From: Paraburkholderia metrosideri
Lineage (GTDB): Bacteria > Pseudomonadota > Gammaproteobacteria > Burkholderiales > Burkholderiaceae
Reading direction: 5' to 3'
Assembly: GCF_904848625.1 (NCBI RefSeq)
Contig: NZ_CAJHCP010000003.1
Location: 610,373 to 674,372, forward strand
Length of the DNA stretch: 64,000 nucleotides
In this document: positions 26,775-35,637 of the stretch, in pieces
How positions within the stretch are numbered: the stretch's first letter is position 1
Layout: the number at the start of each line of letters is the position of its first letter
The notes under the pieces: generated by a model
Told to the model about the DNA's origin: nothing
Database searches by the model: none
What the model saw: the letters and a program-made list of their open reading frames with translations, nothing else
Made by a program: the position numbers and the translations under genes

Positions 26775-27587
26775 TTGGATCTCGATACCGTACGCGTGTT
26801 CATCATGACCCGGGGCGTGGACATCGGCACCCGGGTTCTAGGGGCGATCGTCCTGTGGATTGTCGGTCGCTGGATCATCGGCCTGATCACCGGCTTGTTG
26901 CGCAAGATGCTGTCGCGCAACGGCCGGGTCGATCCCACCCTCGCGCATTACCTCGGCTCGATTCTCGGCGCATTGCTGAACCTGCTGCTGATCCTCGCGA
27001 TCCTGCAGATATTCGGTGTGCAGACAACCTCATTCGCCGCCCTGCTCGCCGGTCTCGGCCTCGCAATCGGCACGGCTTGGGGCGGCTTGCTCGCGCACTT
27101 CGCGGCCGGCGTTTTCATGCAGGTGCTCCGGCCGTTCAAGGTCGGCGACTTCGTCACCGCGGGCGGCGTCACTGGCACGGTCTCGGAACTGGGTCTGTTT
27201 GGTACAACGATCGTGACACCGGACAACGTGACGACCATCGTCGGCAATAACAAGATCTTTTCGGACACAATCTCGAACTTCAGTCTATTGCCGGTGCGGC
27301 GCGTGGAACTGACCGCGAAGATCGCCAACGGCGTGGATCCAACGGACGCGATGAATCGCCTGAAAGCGGCGGTTTCGCAGATCCCGAACGTGGTCACGGA
27401 TCCCGCACCGGACATCGAGGTGTTGAGCTTCACGCCGGAAGGGCCGTTACTGTGCGTGCGTCCCTATACGGGCAATGAGCATTACTGGCAGGTCTATTTC
27501 GACACGAACCGCACAATCATTCAGACCTTCAAGGAAGCCGGCTATCCGACGCCGGAGACACCGCTTGCACCGCGTGCGATTACCTGA
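26775..27587 (+). CDS. Small-conductance mechanosensitive channel (MscS family)
   Basis: A 270-residue MscS-type channel that opens on membrane tension during osmotic downshock. It has three transmembrane helices (about 18-40, 55-80, 85-110). The third, pore-lining TM3 contains the Gly/Ala pattern LLAGLGLAIGTAWGGLLAHFAAG, followed by the VLRPFKVGDFV linker and a cytoplasmic alpha/beta domain. The start is a TTG with GAGGAA eight bases upstream; the next ATG (26805) would remove the first ten residues. It stands alone and ends near a bidirectional terminator. Confidence 0.92.
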   Translation: MDLDTVRVFIMTRGVDIGTRVLGAIVLWIVGRWIIGLITGLLRKMLSRNGRVDPTLAHYLGSILGALLNLLLILAILQIFGVQTTSFAALLAGLGLAIGTAWGGLLAHFAAGVFMQVLRPFKVGDFVTAGGVTGTVSELGLFGTTIVTPDNVTTIVGNNKIFSDTISNFSLLPVRRVELTAKIANGVDPTDAMNRLKAAVSQIPNVVTDPAPDIEVLSFTPEGPLLCVRPYTGNEHYWQVYFDTNRTIIQTFKEAGYPTPETPLAPRAIT

Positions 27588-27682
27588 GCGCGATAACGAT
27601 AATCTGCGATCTGCTGCGAAGGTTTTTAGCCTGGACATACGCCGCTGATTCGAAGCCGCCAACACAGTAGGCACCGCCCAAT

Positions 27683-27719
27683 AACAAAAGGCGTCGCGAA
27701 AATCGCGACGCCTTTTGTT
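27683..27719. terminator. Bidirectional intrinsic terminator mscS-like/dedA
   Basis: AACAAAAGGCGTCGCGA, loop AAA, and the exact complement give a 17-bp stem with A- and T-rich outer arms. It lies between the converging mscS-like and dedA genes. Confidence 0.9.
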
Positions 27720-27768
27720 CGTTTGGCCCATTCATCACGAGGCCAGCGCACTTCTGAACAATGACGCG

Positions 27769-28440
27769 TTAGCGGCTGCCCGCCTTCACGTCATCCTTGC
27801 GTACCATCTTCCACAACGCACCGAGCAGAACCGGCACGATAGCCGCGCCGATACCGACCAGCACGATCACATTCAGATACTGGCGGATAAACGGAATGTT
27901 GCCGAAGAAATAGCCGAGCAACACCAGCAGCAGCACCCACAACAGCGCGCCGATGACGTTGAACAACTGGAACCGGCTCACCGTCATTGACGACGCACCC
28001 GCCACGAACGGGGCGAAAGTCCGCACGACCGGAATGAAACGCGCGAGCACGATCGTCTTGCCGCCGTGCTTCTCGTAAAAATTGTGCGTCTTCTGCAGCG
28101 CTTTACGGTCGAGAAAACGTTCGAGCACAGGGATGTGCGAATTGAACACCCGTGGTCCGATGGCTCGCCCGATCATGTAGTTCACGGTATTGCCCGCCAC
28201 TGCCGCAACCAGCAGCAGCAGGATCAGCGCGCCGAGATTCATCTGCCCGGTCGCGCAGAACGCGCCGCCGATGAACAGCAGCGAATCGCCCGGCAAGAAT
28301 GGCAGGACGACCAGGCCGGTTTCGGCGAACACGATCAGAAACAGCACCGCATAGACCCAGGCGCCGTACACGTGAATGAAGTCCCCGAGGAACTTGTCGA
28401 TGTGCAAGACAAGGTTGACGAAATGTAGCAACGTGTCCAA
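27769..28440 (-). CDS. DedA-family membrane protein
   Basis: A 223-residue polytopic inner-membrane protein of the DedA/VTT (SNARE-associated) family, some members of which are undecaprenyl-phosphate or phospholipid flippases needed for envelope integrity and polymyxin resistance. Signatures are VLPFLPGDSLLFIGGAF near residue 45 and GGKTIVLARFIPVVRTFAPFVAG (split here by loops) near 125-148, with the conserved Glu and Arg residues. It runs leftward, convergent with the mscS-like gene. Exact lipid substrate unknown. Confidence 0.9.
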   Translation of the reverse strand: MDTLLHFVNLVLHIDKFLGDFIHVYGAWVYAVLFLIVFAETGLVVLPFLPGDSLLFIGGAFCATGQMNLGALILLLLVAAVAGNTVNYMIGRAIGPRVFNSHIPVLERFLDRKALQKTHNFYEKHGGKTIVLARFIPVVRTFAPFVAGASSMTVSRFQLFNVIGALLWVLLLVLLGYFFGNIPFIRQYLNVIVLVGIGAAIVPVLLGALWKMVRKDDVKAGSR

Positions 28441-28644
28441 GGAGCGTCCTCTGTTAAGCGTAGGTGAACGGAAGTGAGCGTGACAAACAGTCGTGCGCGG
28501 CAGATTCGCGAACGATAACGGCAGATAGCGGCAGACGTGCGTTCACTGCCCGAAATTGACCGCGTCATGATACCGAAAGTGCCCGGCCTCGATTAAAAAT
28601 CTGCGGCCGTTTGGTGCGCTCGCCGGCACGTGCTGACGAATCGT

Positions 28645-28650
28645 TATAAT
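28645..28650 (+). promoter_or_regulatory. Putative -10 element, mutL (leaderless type)
   Basis: A consensus TATAAT ends six bases (TTCGCC) before the mutL ATG, with no ribosome-binding site between. Transcription from it would start at or beside the start codon. Confidence 0.5.
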
Positions 28651-28656
28651 TTCGCC

Positions 28657-30759
28657 ATGTCCGAATTCTCCGAAACGCCTGCCGATTCCGCCGCTGCGAC
28701 CGCAGTGCCTACTGCGGCTTCTGCTGCCGCATCGACTGCGGCCCCGGCCTCCGTCCCCGCCGCGCGCCCGTTACGCGCGATCCAGCCGCTCCCCGATCAA
28801 CTGATCAGCCAGATCGCCGCCGGCGAAGTGGTCGAGCGGCCGGCGTCCGTGGTCAAGGAACTGCTGGAAAATGCGCTGGACGCGGGCGCGCAGACGCTGC
28901 GCATTCTGCTCGACGAAGGCGGCGTCAAACGTATTTCGATCACCGACGACGGCTGCGGCATTCCCGAAGGTGAACTGGCACTAGCGCTGATGCGCCACGC
29001 GACCAGCAAGATCCGCTCGCTCGCCGAGCTGGAAGCGGTCGCTACGCTCGGGTTTCGCGGCGAAGCGCTGGCCTCGATCGCGTCGGTCGCAGAGATGGCG
29101 ATCACGAGCCGCACCGCCGACGCGCCGCATGCCGTGCGCGTGGACGCACAAACAGGCGTGTTGAGCCCGGCGGCGGGCACCCAGGGCACGACCATCGAAG
29201 TGCGCGAGCTGTATTTCAACACGCCTGCGCGCCGCAAATTTCTGAAAAGCGAACAGACCGAGCTCGGTCACTGTCTCGAACAGATTCGCCGTGCGGCGCT
29301 CGCGCGACCGGACGTCGCGATTTCGGTACTGCATAACGGCAAGGCGGTCGAGCACTGGAATGCCAGCGAACCGCCGGTGCGGGTCGCGAAGATTCTCGGT
29401 GAGACGTTCGCTACGGCCCATTTGCCGCTTGACGAATCAGCGGGTCCGCTGGCCGTCTATGGCTGCGCGGGCCTGCCAACCGCCAGCCGTGGACGCGCCG
29501 ATCAGCAGTATTTCTTCGTCAATGGCCGCTTCGTGCGCGACAAGCTGCTGACGCACGCAGTGCGCGCCGCTTATGAAGACGTGCTGCATGGCGATCGTTA
29601 TCCGTCGTATGTGCTGTTCCTCGATCTGCCGCCTGAAGGGGTCGATGTGAACGTGCATCCGTCGAAGATCGAAGTACGGTTTCGCGATTCACGCTCGATT
29701 CACCAGTTTGTGTTCCATGCGGTGCAGCGTGCGCTGGCGCGGCATGCGGGTGCGTCGCCGGAAACGACGGCGGGTGGGCATGCGGCGCATCTGGAACCGT
29801 CCGCAGGCGGCCCGGCTTCGTTTGGTGCGACGCCGTTGGGAGGGGCCGGTGTGGGTGGCGCTGGCTTTGGCTCGCCCACCGGTGCGGGAGGCTTTGGCGG
29901 CTCGGGGGGCGGACTCGGCGGCAGTTCGGGTGGCGGCTTCGGGAGTTCGTCCCAGCCAGGCAACACGTGGATGCGCCAGGCGCGCATGACCCAGGGCACG
30001 CTGCCAGTCGCGCAGCCTCTGGCGTTTTACGACGCGCTATTCGGCCGCAAAGACACGCAGACCGGCACGGCCGAAGGCGCCACGCTGTTCGAAGCACGCG
30101 ACTCGGCCGCTGAAAATCCGTCGCCCTATCAAGCGTCCGCACCGTACACGCCGTCCTCGTTCAACGCTCACGACGAACAACCGCTCGGCTTCGCACTCGG
30201 CCAGATCCACGGCATCTATGTGCTTGCGCAGAACGCGCACGGACTGGTGATCGTCGACATGCATGCTGCGCACGAGCGCATTCTGTACGAGCAGTTCAAG
30301 AACGCGCTGGCCGACCGCGCGATTGCCGTGCAACCGCTGCTGATTCCGCAGACCATGCCTGCCGATCCAATCGAAATCGGCACGGTGGAAGAGGAACGCG
30401 ACACGCTCGACGCGCTCGGCTTCGATCTCGCCGTGTTGTCGCCGACCACGCTGGCGATCCGCGCCGTCCCCGCGTTGCTGAAGGACGCCGATTTGCAGGC
30501 GCTCGCGCGCGCGGTGCTGTCCGACCTGCACGCGTTCGGCGGCTCGCGCGTGTTGACCGAGCGTCAGCACGAACTGCTCGGCACGCTTGCTTGCCATCAT
30601 GCGGTGCGTGCAAACCGGCGTCTGACGCTCGATGAAATGAACGCGCTGTTGCGTCAGATGGAGGCAACCGAGCGCGCCGATCAATGCAATCACGGGCGTC
30701 CGACGTGGTATCAGCTGACGCTGTCCGATCTCGATCGGCTGTTCATGCGCGGGCAGTGA
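28657..30759 (+). CDS. mutL: DNA mismatch repair protein MutL
   Basis: A 700-residue MutL, longer than E. coli's 615. An Ala-rich extension (residues 1-45) precedes the GHKL ATPase with [18 protein letters not shown] and GFRGEAL. A glycine-rich linker (about 390-435) separates it from the C-terminal dimerisation domain. That domain carries [14 protein letters not shown], fitting the MutL endonuclease pattern D-x-H-A-x2-E-x4-E with Met for Gln, and CNHGRPTW near the end, so it is probably a nicking MutL as in other MutH-less bacteria. miaA follows 46 bases later. I chose the ATG at 28657. Confidence 0.94.
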   Translation: MSEFSETPADSAAATAVPTAASAAASTAAPASVPAARPLRAIQPLPDQLISQIAAGEVVERPASVVKELLENALDAGAQTLRILLDEGGVKRISITDDGCGIPEGELALALMRHATSKIRSLAELEAVATLGFRGEALASIASVAEMAITSRTADAPHAVRVDAQTGVLSPAAGTQGTTIEVRELYFNTPARRKFLKSEQTELGHCLEQIRRAALARPDVAISVLHNGKAVEHWNASEPPVRVAKILGETFATAHLPLDESAGPLAVYGCAGLPTASRGRADQQYFFVNGRFVRDKLLTHAVRAAYEDVLHGDRYPSYVLFLDLPPEGVDVNVHPSKIEVRFRDSRSIHQFVFHAVQRALARHAGASPETTAGGHAAHLEPSAGGPASFGATPLGGAGVGGAGFGSPTGAGGFGGSGGGLGGSSGGGFGSSSQPGNTWMRQARMTQGTLPVAQPLAFYDALFGRKDTQTGTAEGATLFEARDSAAENPSPYQASAPYTPSSFNAHDEQPLGFALGQIHGIYVLAQNAHGLVIVDMHAAHERILYEQFKNALADRAIAVQPLLIPQTMPADPIEIGTVEEERDTLDALGFDLAVLSPTTLAIRAVPALLKDADLQALARAVLSDLHAFGGSRVLTERQHELLGTLACHHAVRANRRLTLDEMNALLRQMEATERADQCNHGRPTWYQLTLSDLDRLFMRGQ

Positions 30760-30805
30760 CCGTGCCGCTTATGACGAGAGGGTTGCGGCACGCGCCGGTT
30801 TGCTT

Positions 30806-31765
30806 ATGACTTCACGCACTTCTTCCGATCAGCCCACGTCGATTCCGTGCCTGCTCGGTCCGACCGCATCCGGCAAAACCGCGGCCGCGCTGGCACTGGC
30901 CGCGCGGCGTCCGGTGGAAATCATCAGTGTCGATTCGGCGCTGGTGTATCGCCAGATGGATATCGGCACCGCCAAGCCCACCGCTGAGGAGCGCGCGGTG
31001 GCGCCGCATCATCTGATCGATATCGTCGATCCGACTGATGTCTATTCGGCGGCGCAATTCCGCACAGACACATTGCGTCTGACCGCTGACATCCACGCGC
31101 GCGGCCGGCTGCCGTTGCTGGTCGGCGGGACGATGCTGTACTACAAGGCGCTCACGCAAGGGCTGAGCGACCTGCCCACTGCCGATCCGGAAGTGCGCGC
31201 CGCGCTCGACGCCGACGCCGCCCGCGAAGGCTGGCCGGCAATGCATGCGCGGCTTGCGTCGGTTGACCCTGTCACCGCCGCGCGTCTCGCACCCAACGAC
31301 TCGCAACGCATTCAACGCGCGCTCGAAATTTTCATGCTGAGCGGTCAGGCAATGTCAACCTTGCTCGCGGCCCCCGCGCGACAGGACGACGCCGCCAGCG
31401 CATGGCGGTTCGTGCCGATTGCATTGGAGCCATCCGATCGAAGCGTGCTGCACGCGCGCATCGAGAAACGCTTCGATGCGATGCTGGACGGCGGTTTTAT
31501 CGACGAAGTGGTGAAACTGCGCGAACGCGGCGACTTAACGCCCGAGATGCCGTCGATGCGATGCGTGGGGTATCGGCAGGTGTGGGAATACCTGGACGGC
31601 ACGGTCGATTACGCGACGATGCGGGACAAAGGGATTTTTGCCACACGGCAACTGTGCAAGCGCCAGCTCACATGGCTGCGCAGCATGACAGAACGAGTGG
31701 TGATTGACTGCTGCGATCCGCACGCAACTGCGCGGGTGCTTGACGTGATTGAAGCGCTGGTTTGA
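30806..31765 (+). CDS. miaA: tRNA dimethylallyltransferase MiaA
   Basis: A 319-residue enzyme that adds dimethylallyl to N6 of A37 in tRNAs reading UNN codons. It shows the P-loop [11 protein letters not shown] (about residues 18-28), [26 protein letters not shown] and the C-terminal [15 protein letters not shown] 30806 is preferred over a TTG two codons upstream. It lies downstream of mutL, as in many proteobacteria where mutL-miaA-hfq cluster, but hfq does not follow here. Confidence 0.96.
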   Translation: MTSRTSSDQPTSIPCLLGPTASGKTAAALALAARRPVEIISVDSALVYRQMDIGTAKPTAEERAVAPHHLIDIVDPTDVYSAAQFRTDTLRLTADIHARGRLPLLVGGTMLYYKALTQGLSDLPTADPEVRAALDADAAREGWPAMHARLASVDPVTAARLAPNDSQRIQRALEIFMLSGQAMSTLLAAPARQDDAASAWRFVPIALEPSDRSVLHARIEKRFDAMLDGGFIDEVVKLRERGDLTPEMPSMRCVGYRQVWEYLDGTVDYATMRDKGIFATRQLCKRQLTWLRSMTERVVIDCCDPHATARVLDVIEALV

Positions 31766-31864
31766 AGCTTGCGTGACTGGAAGCTTCGACACACATCCTG
31801 AACTACCGGTAACCCGCACGGCGCCTGCCTTCTACAAGCCAGCCGCCGCGCGGGAATGCCGCTT

Positions 31865-32923
31865 TTAGATCACCACCGTCTGCGCTTCACCGGCCGCGCT
31901 CTCGCGAATCGTGCCGATCTTCCAGACCAGTTCGCCCGCAGCGGACAGCAGGCCGATAGCCGTCTCGGCGTCTTGCGCCGACACCACCACTGCCATGCCG
32001 ATACCGCAGTTGAACACGCGGTGCATTTCCGCATCGGCAACACCGCCGTGCTTTTGCAGCCACGAGAACAGCGGCGGCAGCGGCCATGCACGATGATCCA
32101 GTTCAGCCGTCAGACCTTCACGCAGCACGCGCGGAATATTTTCGACCAGACCGCCGCCCGTGATGTGCGCCATGCCCTTGATCGCGATCTGCTGACGCAA
32201 TGCCAGCAACGGCTTCACGTAGATGTGCGTCGGCGCCATCAGCGCGTCGGCCAGCGAGCGGCCGTCGAAATCCGCATTCAGATCAGGCTTCGCGCGCTCG
32301 ATAATCTTGCGCACCAGCGAAAAACCGTTCGAATGGATGCCGCTCGATGCCAGACCCAGCACCACGTCGCCCGGGGCGATCGTGCTGCCGTCGATAATTT
32401 CGCTCTTTTCGACCGCACCGACCGCGAAACCGGCCAGATCGTACTCGCCGTCCGGATACATGCCGGGCATTTCCGCCGTTTCGCCGCCGATCAGCGCGCA
32501 ACCCGACAGTTCGCAGCCGTACGCGATGCCCTTCACGACCGTGGCCGCGGTGGCGACGTCCAGCTTGCCGCACGCGAAATAGTCGAGGAAGAACAGCGGC
32601 TCGGCGCCTTGCACCAGAATGTCGTTCACGCTCATCGCGACCAGATCCTGGCCGACGGTGTCGTGTTTGTTCAGTTCAAACGCGAGGCGCAGTTTGGTGC
32701 CCACGCCGTCGGTGCCCGACACGAGCACCGGCTCGCGGTACTTCTTCGGCACTTCGAACAGCGCGCCGAACCCGCCGATGCCACCCAGCACGCCGTCGCG
32801 CATCGTCTTTTTGGCAAAGGGCTTGATCGCGTCGACAAGGGCGTCGCCCGCGTCGATGTCCACGCCGGCGTCGCGATACGACAAACCTTGGGCGTCAGGG
32901 GCGGCGGATTTCGGTTGATTCAT
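31865..32923 (-). CDS. purM: Phosphoribosylformylglycinamidine cyclo-ligase
   Basis: A 352-residue AIR synthetase that closes the imidazole ring in purine biosynthesis. Recognised by [36 protein letters not shown] (here in two parts) and [17 protein letters not shown], all hallmarks of PurM. Length fits the family. It is divergent from the PerM-like permease, with a palindrome holding two opposed TAAAAT elements about 21-37 bases upstream of its ATG. A single-gene unit. Confidence 0.97.
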   Translation of the reverse strand: MNQPKSAAPDAQGLSYRDAGVDIDAGDALVDAIKPFAKKTMRDGVLGGIGGFGALFEVPKKYREPVLVSGTDGVGTKLRLAFELNKHDTVGQDLVAMSVNDILVQGAEPLFFLDYFACGKLDVATAATVVKGIAYGCELSGCALIGGETAEMPGMYPDGEYDLAGFAVGAVEKSEIIDGSTIAPGDVVLGLASSGIHSNGFSLVRKIIERAKPDLNADFDGRSLADALMAPTHIYVKPLLALRQQIAIKGMAHITGGGLVENIPRVLREGLTAELDHRAWPLPPLFSWLQKHGGVADAEMHRVFNCGIGMAVVVSAQDAETAIGLLSAAGELVWKIGTIRESAAGEAQTVVI

Positions 32924-32943
32924 GGGGAAGAGCGAGAAGGTCG

Positions 32944-32960
32944 GTAAAATGCGATTTTAC
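32944..32960. promoter_or_regulatory. Symmetric divergent promoter element purM/perM
   Basis: GTAAAAT-GCG-ATTTTAC is a perfect 7-3-7 palindrome giving a TAAAAT -10-like hexamer on each strand. It could be the overlapping -10 region of two divergent promoters, one for purM and one for the permease, or an operator. It does not match the enterobacterial PurR box. Confidence 0.5.
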
Positions 32961-33023
32961 CCGATGCTGGCCGGCTGGCTGGAATTTGATTCATCCGGTT
33001 CCGACGACACCAGGGAAACAACT

Positions 33024-34100
33024 TTGCAACAAAACTCCTCGATTCTGATGCCGGTGCAGCGCCGCGCGCTGATCTGGCTGGTCATTGCGCTGTGTGTCTG
33101 CGTGCTGCTGTGGCTGCTGAGTCCGGTGCTCACGCCATTTCTGCTCGGCGCGATTCTCGCGTACATTCTGCAGCCGGGCGTGTCGTGGATGGAGCGCCGA
33201 CGAGTGCCGCGCGGCCTCGCAGCACTCGTGATGATCCTGTTTTTCACGTTGATGATGAGCGTACTGGTGTTGCTGGTGCTCGCTGTCATCCAGAAAAAAG
33301 GGCCGTTGCTGCGGCAGCAGGTGCCTCTGCTGCTCGCGCATGCGAGCGCGTGGCTGCAGCCCAAGCTGGCCATGATGGGCCTCGCCGACTCGCTCGACTT
33401 CGTCAAGATCCGCGAATTCGTGATGGCGCAGCTCGAAGGCAGCGCGCAGACCGTCGCGCTGTACGCGTGGACGTCGATCCGCACCAGCAGCAACCTGATG
33501 CTCGCGCTGATCGCGAATCTGGTCACGGTGCCGCTCGTGCTGTTCTATTTGCTGTACGACTGGAACCGGATGATGGCACGCGTGCAGAAGCTGATTCCGC
33601 GCCGCTGGCTCGATAAAACGCTGCAGCTTGCGCGCGACATGGACGAGATGCTGTCGCAATATCTGCGCGGCGAAGTGCTCGTGATGGTCATCCTGGCGGC
33701 ATACTACGCGATTGCGCTGAGCATCGCCGGGTTCGAGATTGCGTTGCCGGTCGGCATCTTCACGGGGCTCGCGGTGTTTATCCCGTACCTCGGGTTTGCC
33801 ACCGGCCTTGTGCTGGCGCTGATCGCGGCGCTGTTACAGTTCGGCAACTGGTACGGTTTCGGTGCGGTCGCGCTGATTTACGGCTTCGCGCAGCTGGTGG
33901 AGAGCTTTTATCTGACGCCGCGCCTCGTCGGCGAACGGATCGGCCTGCACCCGCTCGCGGTGATCTTTGCGTTGCTCGCGTTCGGTCAGCTGTTCGGCTT
34001 TTTCGGCGTGCTGCTCGCGCTGCCGTTCAGCGCGATCCTGTCGGTCGCGATCCGCGAGTTGCGCCAAAGCTACCTGGCGAGCACGCTTTATAACAACTGA
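33024..34100 (+). CDS. AI-2E/PerM-family permease
   Basis: A 358-residue polytopic inner-membrane protein of the AI-2E transporter superfamily (PerM/YdiK/TqsA type), with about eight transmembrane segments and the conserved VPLVLFYLLYDWNRM, YFAIALSIAGF-like and FIPYLGFATG stretches. Substrates vary and are mostly unproven. I chose the TTG at 33024 because it has AGGGA seven bases upstream and because the candidate -10 at 32945 overlaps the upstream ATG 32949; ATG 33048 is another option. It precedes hda. Confidence 0.82.
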   Translation: MQQNSSILMPVQRRALIWLVIALCVCVLLWLLSPVLTPFLLGAILAYILQPGVSWMERRRVPRGLAALVMILFFTLMMSVLVLLVLAVIQKKGPLLRQQVPLLLAHASAWLQPKLAMMGLADSLDFVKIREFVMAQLEGSAQTVALYAWTSIRTSSNLMLALIANLVTVPLVLFYLLYDWNRMMARVQKLIPRRWLDKTLQLARDMDEMLSQYLRGEVLVMVILAAYYAIALSIAGFEIALPVGIFTGLAVFIPYLGFATGLVLALIAALLQFGNWYGFGAVALIYGFAQLVESFYLTPRLVGERIGLHPLAVIFALLAFGQLFGFFGVLLALPFSAILSVAIRELRQSYLASTLYNN

Positions 34101-34175
34101 CTGCTCTTTGACTGTGTAAGGCCCGGCGGTCCGGGCCAACTGCGGCCTTAGCCTCATTTTCGGCATTAACCTACT

Positions 34176-34958
34176 GTGCTTCGTCAACTGACGCTCGATC
34201 TCGGCACCCCGCCGCCATCGACATTCGACAATTTCTTCGCCGGCGCGAACGCCGAGCTGGTCACGCGCCTGCGTGAGCTCGACAACGCGCTCGCCGCCGG
34301 GCCGGTCGCCGATCGCACCTTCTACCTTTGGGGCGAATCCGGCAGCGGCCGCACGCATCTGCTGCAGGCATTGGTGCACGAAGCGCCGCCGGGACATGCG
34401 CGCTTTGCGAGCCCGCAAAGCAGCCTTGCCGCGTTCAGCTTCGATCCGCGCGTCGCGCTCTATGCCATCGACGATTGCGATGCGTTGTCCGCCGCGCAGC
34501 AGATCGCCATGTTCAACCTGTTCAACGAAGTGCGCGCGCATCCCACCAGCGCGCTGGTCGCCGCAGGCAACGCAGCGCCGATCGGCATGAGCGTGCGGGA
34601 AGACTTGCGTACGCGCCTCGGCTGGGGCCTCGTGTTTCATCTCGCGCCGCTGCCGGACGAAGGTAAGGCGGCGGTGCTGAAACTGGCGGCGCGCGAGCGC
34701 GGCCTGATGCTGGCCGACGACGTCCCCGCCTACCTGCTCACGCATTTTCGCCGTGACATGCCGAGCCTGATGGCGCTGCTCGACGCGCTCGACCGCTTTT
34801 CGCTCGAACAGAAACGCGCGGTCACGCTGCCGCTCTTGCGCATCATGCTGGAAGAGCAGCGCGGCGCACCGGCTGTTGCCGGCGGCTCGTCAACAGCCTC
34901 GGTCGCGGGTTCGCACGCCGCTTCATCCGCTTCAAGTAAAATAGGCCCCCATGGCTAA
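34176..34958 (+). CDS. hda: DnaA regulatory inactivator Hda
   Basis: A 260-residue DnaA-like AAA protein that, with the sliding clamp, stimulates ATP hydrolysis by DnaA after initiation. The N-terminus RQLTLDLG resembles the QL-S/P-L clamp-binding motif; the P-loop is GESGSGRTHLL (about residue 52), and the Walker B-like segment is LYAIDDCDAL. It starts with GTG at the clamp motif and has an Ala/Ser-rich C-terminal extension of about 30 residues. It overlaps the next gene by eight bases. Confidence 0.9.
   Translation: MLRQLTLDLGTPPPSTFDNFFAGANAELVTRLRELDNALAAGPVADRTFYLWGESGSGRTHLLQALVHEAPPGHARFASPQSSLAAFSFDPRVALYAIDDCDALSAAQQIAMFNLFNEVRAHPTSALVAAGNAAPIGMSVREDLRTRLGWGLVFHLAPLPDEGKAAVLKLAARERGLMLADDVPAYLLTHFRRDMPSLMALLDALDRFSLEQKRAVTLPLLRIMLEEQRGAPAVAGGSSTASVAGSHAASSASSKIGPHG
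34937..34942 (+). promoter_or_regulatory. Putative -10 element, HAD gene (leaderless type)
   Basis: TAAAAT inside the end of hda finishes eight bases before the HAD-phosphatase ATG, with AGGCCCCC between and no good ribosome-binding site. No clear -35 is seen. Confidence 0.35.
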
Positions 34959-35637
34959 CCTCGCACTCTTCGATCTCGACCACACGCTCATTCCCACCGA
35001 CAGCGACCACGAATGGGGCCGCTTCATGGTGCAACAGGGCATGGTCGACGCCGAAAATTTCGCCCGTGAAAACGACCGCTTTTTCGCCGACTACAAAGCC
35101 GGCAAGCTCGACATTCACGCCTATCTGATCGCCATGCTCACGCCGCTCGCAAAATACACGCGCGCGGAACTGGCCGAGCTTCACGCGAAGTACATGCACG
35201 AAGTCATCACGCCGGCCATCTTCCCGGTCGCGCTCGAACTCGTGAAGCAACACCGCGAAGCCGGCGACCTGTGCTGCGTGGTCACCGCCACCAACGAATT
35301 CATCACGCGTCCAATCGCGCAGGCGTTCGGCGTCAATGCGCTGATCGCGTGCGAGGTGGAAACCGTCGACGGCGAACCGCATTCGCCGTACACCGGCCGC
35401 CCGACCGGCACGCCGAGCTACAAGGAAGGCAAGATCGTCCGCACCGAAGCGTGGCTTGGCTCGCTCGGCAAAAGCTGGAGCGACTTCGAGCACAGCTATT
35501 TCTATAGCGACTCGCACAACGACATCCCGTTGCTCGAAAAAGTCACCGACCCCATCGCGACCAATCCGGACGACACATTGCGTGCCCATGCGCAGGCCAA
35601 AGGCTGGCGCATCCTCGAACTCTTTCAACCCTCGTGA
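34951..35637 (+). CDS. HAD-IB family hydrolase (SerB-like phosphatase)
   Basis: A 228-residue haloacid-dehalogenase hydrolase of subfamily IB. Motif I is FDLDHTLIPTDSD (nucleophile Asp8), motif II is VTATNEFIT, and motif III/IV is YFYSDSHNDIPLL. Subfamily IB enzymes include phosphoserine phosphatase and related small-molecule phosphatases, but the second acidic residue and cap differ enough that the substrate is unclear. It sits between hda and pcnB, overlapping hda by eight bases and pcnB by four (GTGA), so it is translated as part of this unit. Confidence 0.85.
   Translation: MANLALFDLDHTLIPTDSDHEWGRFMVQQGMVDAENFARENDRFFADYKAGKLDIHAYLIAMLTPLAKYTRAELAELHAKYMHEVITPAIFPVALELVKQHREAGDLCCVVTATNEFITRPIAQAFGVNALIACEVETVDGEPHSPYTGRPTGTPSYKEGKIVRTEAWLGSLGKSWSDFEHSYFYSDSHNDIPLLEKVTDPIATNPDDTLRAHAQAKGWRILELFQPS

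Noticed and set aside
34120..34137. GGCCCGG/CCGGGCC hairpin between the permease and hda as a terminator
   Set aside because: Seven base pairs but no T-run after it; kept out of the feature list.
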